Part shown: positions 26,216-32,830 of the stretch, piece after piece
How the letters are laid out: every line of letters starts with the position of its first letter
How positions within the stretch are numbered: position 1 is the stretch's first letter
DNA from: Kribbella amoyensis
Lineage (GTDB): Bacteria; Actinomycetota; Actinomycetes; Propionibacteriales; Kribbellaceae
Length of the DNA: 64,000 nucleotides
Reading direction: 5' to 3'
NCBI RefSeq assembly: GCF_007828865.1
Contig: NZ_VIVK01000001.1
Location: 434,001-498,000 of the forward strand
The notes under the pieces: model-generated
Seen by the model: the letters and a program-made list of their open reading frames with translations, nothing else
Database searches by the model: none
Told to the model about the DNA's origin: nothing
Position numbers and translations under genes: made by a program

Positions 26216-28471
26216 TCACCGGAGGTCGCGGAGCGCACCGTGGCGCTCCCGGTCGATCAGCAACTCGGCCCGCAAGCGCCGCCGGACCGACGGGTACAAC
26301 CGCTCGGCCAGCCGGCCGAGGACGCCCGGATCGTCCAGCCGGTCGAACAGTTCCTCCGGCCCGAGGTCGGCCGGCTCGGCTTCGGGCTCGTCCCGCAGGT
26401 CGGTGAGGACCGCCTCCACCTTCGCCAGCCGCTCGAGCACGCCCTCGTCGGCGCCGGCCGCTTGCTGCGGAAGCGGGGTCCAGTACCTCGTGCTGCCGGC
26501 GCTGGAGGATGGGTACGGATTCGGCGACATCCAGCCGTCCGCGCCAACGGTCTGCCAGGGCCCCTCGTCGGCGGTTGCCGGGAAGACTCCTGGTCCGAAT
26601 GTCGGAGACGCGCCGTACTCGGGGGACGGGGCGTTCCACTCTGCCGTGCTCGACAGCGTGGCGTCGTCCCAAGGAGCCGAGGCCTGCTGCGCGTCCGGTA
26701 TCGGCTGCGTCGCGTTCCAGCCGATCGGGGGAGATTCCGTTGCCCACGGCATGGGTTGGGCATCACTGCGTGCGAAGGGCGGGTCCTGCGGCCACGGACC
26801 GAGCGTCGATGAGGGCTGTTCGGCCGTCCAGTCAGCCGGCGGGAGCAGCAGGTGGCTCGTCGCCCCGGCCGACCTCGGTACCGTCGCGGTGGCGCTGCGG
26901 GCGAACGCTCGTCGGGTAGGTCGAACACGAACCGTGCTGGTTGCGGGTCGGGTGACGAGCAACGCTGACGGCGAGCTCGACGGACGGGCGGTCGTCGGTA
27001 CTCGGGTCTCCCAGGTGTCCGTTGACCGGTTGGTGGGCTCGCTGACGGGCCCGCGCGTCCGCTCTTCCGTCGGGCCGCTGCTTGGCTGATGCGCGGAAGG
27101 TGGATCGACGGAGAAGCGTGAGGTCCGGTCGAGCCACGGACCGGCCGTACCGGGAATCACTCCACTGCTTGCCGTCTGAGGTCGAGCCACGGGGTCAACT
27201 CCCTCAGGTACACCGAACACCGCCGCCGTTCGATCTGCGGTCTCGGTGCCGAGTTCGATCGGTTCCGGCTCCCGGGAGGAGGGCGGTACCAGCGTGTTCG
27301 AAGGTGGAGCGGGCCGTTCCGGCAAGGACCACAGCTGTGCGCTCGGGGCCTCCGGCAACGGCGTGGGGAGTACTGGCGCGGACCACACCACGACGCTCGG
27401 CGCAGGAGGACTCGGCGTGCTCGGCGCAGGAGGACTCGGCGTGCTCGGCGCAGGCGATACCGGCGCAGGCGGTATCGGCGTGATCGACGCGGGTGGCGGC
27501 GCCGGTTCGCCGAGTGGCGGCGCAGACGACACGGGCACGCTCGGCGTAGGCAGTACCGGCGCGCTCGGTGTAGGTAGTACCGGAGTGCTCGGCGTAGGTA
27601 GTACCGGAGTGCTCGGCACAGGTGGTCGGGGTGTGGTGGGCTCGGGTGAGGGCGGCGGACTTTCGGTGGTGGGGACGTCGGGCGGACGGGATTCGGCTGG
27701 GTCCGCGCTGTCCGGCTCGGTGGATTCGGGCGCCTGCGGGCTGGGTTGTGGATCGACCGGGAGCGCGTCCGGCTGCTGACTCACCGCGGCGGCGTGCAGA
27801 CCTTGGCGACGGCTTTCGGCGAGGCTGCGGCGCCGGATCGGGGTGGCGTCTCGGGAGCTGACCGGGACCGGGGCGGGAGCGGTGGAAGGGGGCGGCGCGG
27901 CACTGGACGAGAAGCCGGTGAGCGCGGCCAGACCGAGCACGTCCTGAGCCTCGTACTCCGCCAGCAGCCGTTCGAACTGCCCGATGCTGCGAAACGGGCG
28001 GTCCGGCTCCTGGGGTGATCCGACCGACGCCGCCGAGATCGTTGTCAAAGGCACCGATTGCCCGCGGTCACGCGGTACCACCGAGACCCTCCGGCGGGCC
28101 GCCCCCGGAACCTCCGGCGAGAAAGCGGCCTGACCGCCACCGCTCTCGACCAACTCGCCCTCCTCGGACGCTCCGGATCGCCGGAACGGCCCGAATCGGC
28201 GGGCCGGAACGAGCGCGGGTACCGGCAGAACGCGGCGACGCACCACCACCCCGGCCACCACCCCGCGAGGCAATTCGGCCAGTAGGCCGGCCCGGTCGTC
28301 ACCCCGGGCGAGAAGATCACCGGTGCCGGCAACCTCCGGCACGGTCAGCAGCGGAGCGAGGATCGGCGCTCGCAGTTCGGCGACCGGTGCCAGCGCGGGG
28401 ACCCGATCCCAGTCGAGTCCGTCGGCGCGGGCGGCCGCGCGAGCAGTACGACGACGGCGGAACAGCCGCAT
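26216..28471 (-). CDS. eCIS proline-rich disordered protein
   Basis: A 751-residue protein, mostly low complexity (Pro, Ser, Thr, Ala) between about residues 200 and 660. The ends are ordered: the first 120 residues contain MRLFRRRRTARAAARADGLD and an Arg/Val-rich region, and the last 80 residues form helices with a coiled-coil start (EGVLERLAKVEAVLTDLRDE) and LYPSVRRRLRAELLIDRERH. A C-terminal helix of this type recurs in unnamed genes at the same place in actinobacterial eCIS loci. The repeats include PVLPTPS and PSTPSPPA units of eight residues. It may be a scaffold or a length-determining factor, as no ordinary tape measure is present; that is conjecture. Confidence 0.6.
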   Translation of the reverse strand: MRLFRRRRTARAAARADGLDWDRVPALAPVAELRAPILAPLLTVPEVAGTGDLLARGDDRAGLLAELPRGVVAGVVVRRRVLPVPALVPARRFGPFRRSGASEEGELVESGGGQAAFSPEVPGAARRRVSVVPRDRGQSVPLTTISAASVGSPQEPDRPFRSIGQFERLLAEYEAQDVLGLAALTGFSSSAAPPPSTAPAPVPVSSRDATPIRRRSLAESRRQGLHAAAVSQQPDALPVDPQPSPQAPESTEPDSADPAESRPPDVPTTESPPPSPEPTTPRPPVPSTPVLPTPSTPVLPTPSAPVLPTPSVPVSSAPPLGEPAPPPASITPIPPAPVSPAPSTPSPPAPSTPSPPAPSVVVWSAPVLPTPLPEAPSAQLWSLPERPAPPSNTLVPPSSREPEPIELGTETADRTAAVFGVPEGVDPVARPQTASSGVIPGTAGPWLDRTSRFSVDPPSAHQPSSGPTEERTRGPVSEPTNRSTDTWETRVPTTARPSSSPSALLVTRPATSTVRVRPTRRAFARSATATVPRSAGATSHLLLPPADWTAEQPSSTLGPWPQDPPFARSDAQPMPWATESPPIGWNATQPIPDAQQASAPWDDATLSSTAEWNAPSPEYGASPTFGPGVFPATADEGPWQTVGADGWMSPNPYPSSSAGSTRYWTPLPQQAAGADEGVLERLAKVEAVLTDLRDEPEAEPADLGPEELFDRLDDPGVLGRLAERLYPSVRRRLRAELLIDRERHGALRDLR
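27395..27620. repeat. 24-bp tandem repeats in the proline-rich gene
   Basis: Two arrays of 24-base units, near 27395-27475 and 27538-27620, encode eight-residue repeats (APSTPSPP and PVLPTPST types). Adjacent units in the second array are nearly identical, so copy number is likely to vary by slippage without changing frame. Confidence 0.7.
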
Positions 28472-28475
28472 CTCA

Positions 28476-28655
28476 TCAACTCCAGGTCTGATCGGGCGCC
28501 GGTGCGCCGGGCTGGTGGCGGATCCGGCCGATCGACTCGATCACCGTCGCCCGGGTGGCGTGCTCCAGGTCGAGGATCGCGAGGTGCGGCCAGTGCAGGT
28601 GGTAGGCGACGTACACGACCTCGTCCCAGAGCCGGTCGGCCGGGTACGTCGTCAG
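28476..28655 (-). CDS. DUF6760 family eCIS protein with probable CTG start
   Basis: A 59-residue protein with the DUF6760 pattern: TYPADRLWDEVVYVAYHLHW followed by a LDLEH helix. DUF6760 genes are a small, regular part of actinobacterial eCIS operons; function is unknown. No ATG, GTG or TTG lies at a suitable place in this frame. A CTG at 28655 makes a CTGA overlap with the TGA of the preceding gene, exactly like the ATGA junctions elsewhere in this operon, and a GGGGGAAG ribosome site precedes it. The alternative is a start about 48 codons upstream inside the previous gene, which would add a sequence that does not resemble the family. Confidence 0.75.
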   Translation of the reverse strand: MTTYPADRLWDEVVYVAYHLHWPHLAILDLEHATRATVIESIGRIRHQPGAPAPDQTWS

Positions 28656-29053
28656 GCTTCCCCCGGCCCACCACCCGCGAGCTCGACCGCGTACCCGTGA
28701 CCGCAGGACGGGCAGGTCACGTCGACCTCGGTGTGCCCGTGCTGGTTGATCCGCCGGTACAGGTCCTGCAGGAAGGCGAGGTCGGAGGCGAACAGACACT
28801 CGACCACGAGCGTGTCCACCTCCGGCAGCGTTCCGAGCCGGACGAGGGTCCGCTCCAGCAGCAGCACCGTCAGGTACGCCGGGTTCTGCCGGACCCGGGG
28901 GTCGGTCTGCGTGGAGATCTCGTCCCGCGCCGTCGCGAGCCGCATCACGCCCTCACGGTGCAGCGTGCCGTGCTCGTCCACGAACCCCCGCGGCAACTGG
29001 AAGGGGTACTCCGTGCGCAGGCCCACCGCGTGCTCCGCCACCGTCGTCGCCAT
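28652..29053 (-). CDS. T4 baseplate hub chaperone-like eCIS protein
   Basis: A 133-residue protein. The N-terminal half reads FQLPRGFVDEHGTLHREGVM with an adjacent helical stretch (RLATARDEI), and the C-terminal half contains VECLFASDLAFLQDLYRRIN and a CPSCGHGY motif. This pattern resembles the T4 gp26-like baseplate hub assembly chaperone family (PF12322) present at this site in related loci. The single CxxC may bind zinc together with His residues. The start is joined to the preceding tube gene by TGATG, and the stop is joined to DUF6760 by CTGA. Confidence 0.65.
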   Translation of the reverse strand: MATTVAEHAVGLRTEYPFQLPRGFVDEHGTLHREGVMRLATARDEISTQTDPRVRQNPAYLTVLLLERTLVRLGTLPEVDTLVVECLFASDLAFLQDLYRRINQHGHTEVDVTCPSCGHGYAVELAGGGPGEA

Positions 29054-29523
29054 CAGGACTTCCCGGGCACGATGCTCTCGCAGGTGAGCTTGCACTCGAT
29101 CATCGCGACGTCCGACGAGCCGGCCTTCATCGCCGTGATCGTGACCTCGGAGATCCACGCCTTGTGGATGACGTACCAGGCCTCGCGCTCGGTACTGCCC
29201 GATCGGTACACGCTCAGCGTGCCGTCCTGGCGAGCGGCCGGATCACCCGCGCGAGCCTGCTGGTGCCACAGCAGGATCGCGGTGTTCCCGGCAGCATCGA
29301 GCGCCCGCTTGAGCGTGATCGTGGGCGGCTCGGTCTTGCCGAACTGCTTGGTGTGCACGGTGTCGCCGCGCGCGTCGTTGTAGATGTACTCCGACGACCC
29401 GACCTTCGAGTTGATCCCGCCCAACTCGGAGAACGCGAGCGTTCCCATCGGGGTGCCCTGGAAGTCCGCGACGAACCTCGCCGCACTGACCACCGTGTCC
29501 TGGGTGGCGCCGTTCCCCATCAT
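29053..29523 (-). CDS. Tail tube protein, T4 gp19 family (second copy)
   Basis: A 156-residue tube protein: FVADFQGTPMGTLAFSELGG, EYIYNDARGDTVHTKQFGKT and TLKRALDAAGNTAILLWHQQ are the conserved gp19/eCIS tube motifs. It is related to, but clearly different from, the copy immediately upstream, so the inner tube may contain two protein types or different rings. Two adjacent ATG codons are possible starts; the first (29523) has the better AAGGGA spacing. Coupled to the downstream gene by TGATG. Confidence 0.93.
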   Translation of the reverse strand: MMGNGATQDTVVSAARFVADFQGTPMGTLAFSELGGINSKVGSSEYIYNDARGDTVHTKQFGKTEPPTITLKRALDAAGNTAILLWHQQARAGDPAARQDGTLSVYRSGSTEREAWYVIHKAWISEVTITAMKAGSSDVAMIECKLTCESIVPGKS

Positions 29524-29538
29524 TGCCGGTCCCTTCTC

Positions 29539-30015
29539 TCACACCTGGAGGATCGCGTCGCAGACGATCGTGATGCGCATCATCAGTGCGCCCGGCCCGC
29601 CGGCCTGGGCAGCGTCGAGCTCGAGCCGCGCGCACCAGGCGTTCTCGAGCAGGAAGGCCATCGCCGGTGTCCCGGCCTTGTCGCAGATGTCGAACGAGGC
29701 CGGCAACTTCGCCAGCGGGTTGTTCGTCCGGGCCAGGTGGTGCCAGCCGTACAGCAGCGCGAACCCGTTGCGATCGGCGGCCCGCTCGAGCACGATCGTC
29801 GGTGCCTTGGTCCGGCCGAACTGCTTGGTGTGCACGTTGCCCAGCCGGCTGTTGTAGGAGAACTCCTGGAACTCCACCTCGGAGGTGAATCCGGCCAGCT
29901 TCGAGAACCCGAGGCCGGTGGTCCAGCCCTCACACATCACGACGAACCGCGGTGAGCTGACGACGGGCGGGTCCAGCACCTGCCGGGCGACCGCGGTGGC
30001 CGTCGTGTCGCTCAT
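29539..30015 (-). CDS. Tail tube protein, T4 gp19 family (first copy)
   Basis: A 158-residue tube protein directly behind the sheath gene, the position of the main tube protein (Afp1/Cis1-like). Motifs are RFVVMCEGWTTGLGFSKLAG, LGNVHTKQFGRTKAPTIVLE and GWHHLARTNNP. Its ATG overlaps the sheath stop (ATGA), which would help keep sheath and tube subunits in proportion. The N-terminal 20 residues are extended compared with the second copy. Confidence 0.93.
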   Translation of the reverse strand: MSDTTATAVARQVLDPPVVSSPRFVVMCEGWTTGLGFSKLAGFTSEVEFQEFSYNSRLGNVHTKQFGRTKAPTIVLERAADRNGFALLYGWHHLARTNNPLAKLPASFDICDKAGTPAMAFLLENAWCARLELDAAQAGGPGALMMRITIVCDAILQV

Positions 30016-31532
30016 TCCCGTAGCTCCGTGCCCTGGGCGAACTGCGAGAGCCGGAACACCACGAACTCCGCCGGTTTCACCGGGGCGACGCCGATGTCGA
30101 CGGTGAGGATGCCGGCGTCCCGGTTCTCCGGCGGATTGTTCTCGGCGTCGCACTTGACGTAGAAGGCCTCTTCCGGTGTCCGGCCGAACAGTGCGCCGCT
30201 GCGCCAGACCCGGCGCAGGAACATGGCGATGATCCGCTCCACCGAGGTCCACAGGAACTCGTCGTTCGGCTCGAAGACGACCCACTGGGTACTGTTCAGG
30301 ACCGACTTCTCCAGGTAGTTGAACAGGCGCCGGACGTTGAGGTACCGCCACTCCGCGTCGCTCGACAGCGTCCGGGCGCCCCAGACCCGGATGCCCTGAC
30401 CGGGGAAGAACCGCAGGCAGTTGACCCCGATCGGATTGAGCTGGTCGTGGTCGCGCCGGGTCATCGACGCGTCGAGCTCGAGCACGCCCCGGACCACCTC
30501 GTTGGCCGGTGCCTTGTGCACGCCCCGCGTGTCGTCGTTACGGGCCCAGATCCCGGCCACGTGGCCGCTCGGCGGTACCACCATCGGCCGCCCGCTCCGC
30601 GGATCCGCGACCTTCACCCACGGCCAGTACAGCGTGGCGTACTTCGAGTCGTACCCGGCCACGTTCAGCCGCCAGTCCTTGACCTGTTGCGGCCGCATCC
30701 CCGGCGGCGGATCGAGGATCGCTACCCGGTCCGACATCAGTTCGCAGTGCGCGATCATCGCCAGCTGGACGGCTTTCACCCCGTCCAGGTCGAGGGCGCC
30801 GGACTGGTACGCCGTCATCAGGTCGGGGACGCAGAGCATGGTGACGTCGTCGACCGCCTCCAGCCCGGAGAACCCGGTCCGCTCGTCGGTGTCACCGACG
30901 TAGTCGTCGACCGCCACGGTCCGGCGCTCGTCGGGCAGGACGACCGGATGGACACCGACCTCGGGCACGGCGACGGTACCGGCCTTGGTCTCCTCGGCGA
31001 CGACCCACTTGGACTTCCGCAGCGCGGTGACCACGTTCGCGGGACCACGACGGGTGGAGACGTTGTCGTAGACCTCCTCGTCCGGCCCGGACCGGATCAC
31101 GAGCTTGAACGTCTCGTCGCCGCCTTCGGACGCCTCCTGCACCTCCACACTCAGCGGCTGGTCCGCCGGTACCGCCGGTGCCGCCCGGAGCGCGAGCGGC
31201 TTGCCCTGGCCTCGGCTCGGCAGCTCGAACCGGCCGTTCCGCGCCGCCTGACCGGCCGGCTGCCCCGGGTCGCCACCGACGCGGACGACGTAGGCGCTGC
31301 CGCCACCGTTGAGGAAGTACCCGTAGACCGCGTGCGCCAGCAGGGCGCCCTCGACGAACTGGCCGAAGGTCTGGGTGAACTGGGTCCAGTTGGTCACCAG
31401 CACCGGTTCGTCGACCGGCCCCCGTTCCGCGAAGCCGACGAACGCGGCGACCGCCGTACCGACGCCTTCGATCGGCTTGGAGCCGGACGAGACCTCCTCG
31501 ACGTAGACCCCTGGTGACAGGTACGACGGCAT
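30012..31532 (-). CDS. Contractile tail sheath protein
   Basis: A 506-residue sheath subunit. The N-terminus MPSYLSPGVYVEEV is the classic start of phage and eCIS sheath proteins. Later landmarks are the ERGPVDEPVLVTNWTQFTQT segment, the inserted outer domain at about 110-230 and the C-terminal core (NPIGVNCLRFFPGQGIRVWG, NYLEKSVLNSTQWVVFEPND, FRLSQFAQGTELRE). The last segment supplies the strands that link sheath rings. AGGAGG lies five bases before the ATG. It is the first gene of the 13.5-kb structural operon and is transcribed from the divergent control region at 31.53-31.71 kb. Confidence 0.96.
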   Translation of the reverse strand: MPSYLSPGVYVEEVSSGSKPIEGVGTAVAAFVGFAERGPVDEPVLVTNWTQFTQTFGQFVEGALLAHAVYGYFLNGGGSAYVVRVGGDPGQPAGQAARNGRFELPSRGQGKPLALRAAPAVPADQPLSVEVQEASEGGDETFKLVIRSGPDEEVYDNVSTRRGPANVVTALRKSKWVVAEETKAGTVAVPEVGVHPVVLPDERRTVAVDDYVGDTDERTGFSGLEAVDDVTMLCVPDLMTAYQSGALDLDGVKAVQLAMIAHCELMSDRVAILDPPPGMRPQQVKDWRLNVAGYDSKYATLYWPWVKVADPRSGRPMVVPPSGHVAGIWARNDDTRGVHKAPANEVVRGVLELDASMTRRDHDQLNPIGVNCLRFFPGQGIRVWGARTLSSDAEWRYLNVRRLFNYLEKSVLNSTQWVVFEPNDEFLWTSVERIIAMFLRRVWRSGALFGRTPEEAFYVKCDAENNPPENRDAGILTVDIGVAPVKPAEFVVFRLSQFAQGTELRE

Positions 31533-31559
31533 CCTGACCTCCTGGCTGGCTGGGCATGC

Positions 31560-31650
31560 GCCCCGACGGATCGGGGCCTGCCGCAACTGTGCGTCGCAGC
31601 GCGCCGGTCGCGGCAGAGGACGCGGTGCACGGATGGCTGCCTGATCGGGC
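31560..31650. promoter_or_regulatory. Divergent eCIS control region with palindromes
   Basis: The 180 bases between the sheath gene and the tail-terminator gene hold two related sites. GCCCCGACGGATCGGGGC at 31560-31577 has seven-base arms and a four-base spacer. GCTGCCTGATCGGGC at 31636-31650 matches the left site (15399-15413) at 14 of 15 positions. One regulator could bind here and drive or block both structural transcripts. Confidence 0.6.
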
Positions 31651-31712
31651 CAAACAGGTCGCCCCGAGCGCTGCGCAGAGGGATCTGGGCACCGACCGGC
31701 GCGGACCGGACA

Positions 31713-32363
31713 GTGATCTGCATGCTGGACGAAGCGGAGCAAGCAGTCGGCGCCCTGTTGCGCGAGCAACTGCCGGTGGGTACGGCGATCCGCACCGAGC
31801 CGCCCAGCGACACCTGGTACGGCGACCAGCAGGAGTCCGAGAGCGTGGGACTGTTCCTGCACCTGGTCCGCGAGAGCCAGTCGCCCGGCGCCGTCCAGGG
31901 CTGGTCGGAGGACCGCGATCAGTCCGGTCGGGTGATCCGGCGGTCCGCGGCCGAACGCCAGTACGAGCTCTGCTACCTGGTGACCGCCTGGGCCGCCGAC
32001 TACGAACGGGAGCTCGGCCTGCTCGGCTGCGTACTCCGTGCGGTCGCGCACCATCCCGTCGTCCCGGCCGGACTGCTGGCGGGATCGCTGGTCCAGGCGA
32101 GCGGACCGGTGAAGGTCGCGATCGGGCGCCCGGACGCGGCGTCCACCGTCCCCGAGTTGTGGTCCGCCCTCGGGCTGCGGCCGCGGACCTTCCTCGACCT
32201 CGTGGTGACCGCGCCGGTGGCTCCCGTCGCGATCACCGAGCTCGCCGGTCCGCCCGAGACCATCGACCTGTCCGTCAGCGCGCCCGGCCAGGACACCGCG
32301 CGCCGCCGGGCCCGGATCACGGAGGGGCCACAGGATGCCGCAGCCGGCCGCGAAACTGGGTGA
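31713..32363 (+). CDS. eCIS tail terminator, DUF4255 (Pvc16/Afp16-like)
   Basis: A 216-residue protein of the DUF4255/Pvc16_N family, the cap that closes the tube and sheath at the distal end. The N-terminus ICMLDEAEQAVGALLREQLP and VGLFLHLVRESQ, YELCYLVTAWAADYERELGL and LGCVLRAVAHHP segments are characteristic. The GTG at 31713 is chosen because family members begin with a short MI-x-x-LDE sequence; an ATG three codons later is possible. No strong ribosome site is visible. It overlaps the PAAR gene by 29 bases. Confidence 0.88.
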   Translation: MICMLDEAEQAVGALLREQLPVGTAIRTEPPSDTWYGDQQESESVGLFLHLVRESQSPGAVQGWSEDRDQSGRVIRRSAAERQYELCYLVTAWAADYERELGLLGCVLRAVAHHPVVPAGLLAGSLVQASGPVKVAIGRPDAASTVPELWSALGLRPRTFLDLVVTAPVAPVAITELAGPPETIDLSVSAPGQDTARRRARITEGPQDAAAGRETG

Positions 32364-32727
32364 CCAGGTGATCGGGACCGACGTCCACATCGTCCTGGTC
32401 CCGTCGTCGGGCGGGCCGGTGCCGACGCCCCGGTCGCTGCCGTTCACCGGCCGCATCGTGTCCGGCTGCAGCAGCGACGTCCTGATCGAGGGCAAGCCGG
32501 CCGCCGTTCACGGCAGCGTCGCGGTGAACCAGCCACCCCACGTCCCGACGGGCGGCACCTTCGCCCGGCCACCGGACAACCGGGGCACGATCCTTGCCCT
32601 CGGCCCGTTGGTACTGGTGAACGGCAGACCGCTGGCCCGCGCGGGCGATAAAGTTGTCACCTGCAACGACCCGGCACCGGCCCCGACCAGCGTGGTCGTG
32701 GCCACCGGTCAGGTCTTCGTCGGCTGA
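32335..32727 (+). CDS. eCIS PAAR-like spike tip protein
   Basis: A 130-residue PAAR-like protein (Afp10-type) that should sharpen the VgrG-like spike. The repeats end in DVLIEGKPAAVHGS and LVLVNGRPLARAGDKVVTCN, the PAAR-like DUF4150 pattern with His and Cys residues suitable for zinc binding at the tip. GGAGGGG precedes the ATG, which lies inside the upstream gene. No toxin domain is attached. Confidence 0.87.
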   Translation: MPQPAAKLGDQVIGTDVHIVLVPSSGGPVPTPRSLPFTGRIVSGCSSDVLIEGKPAAVHGSVAVNQPPHVPTGGTFARPPDNRGTILALGPLVLVNGRPLARAGDKVVTCNDPAPAPTSVVVATGQVFVG

Positions 32728-32830
32728 CGTTCACCGTCACGCCACGGAGGCGGCCGTAACCCGCCAGGCGATGAGTCAGTTGAACAAGTGACCTGTCGCC
32801 TCGGGGACGACCAGCGTGGAGTGACGTCCC

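Noticed and set aside
27395..27620. CRISPR-like repeat array
   Set aside because: The 24-base units are contiguous, have no spacers and encode eight-residue proline-rich repeats in frame.
28486..28497. Further copy of the eCIS motif (GTCTGATCGGGC)
   Set aside because: It differs at one base but lies within the end of the DUF6760 coding region and four bases from the next gene, with no sign of a promoter.
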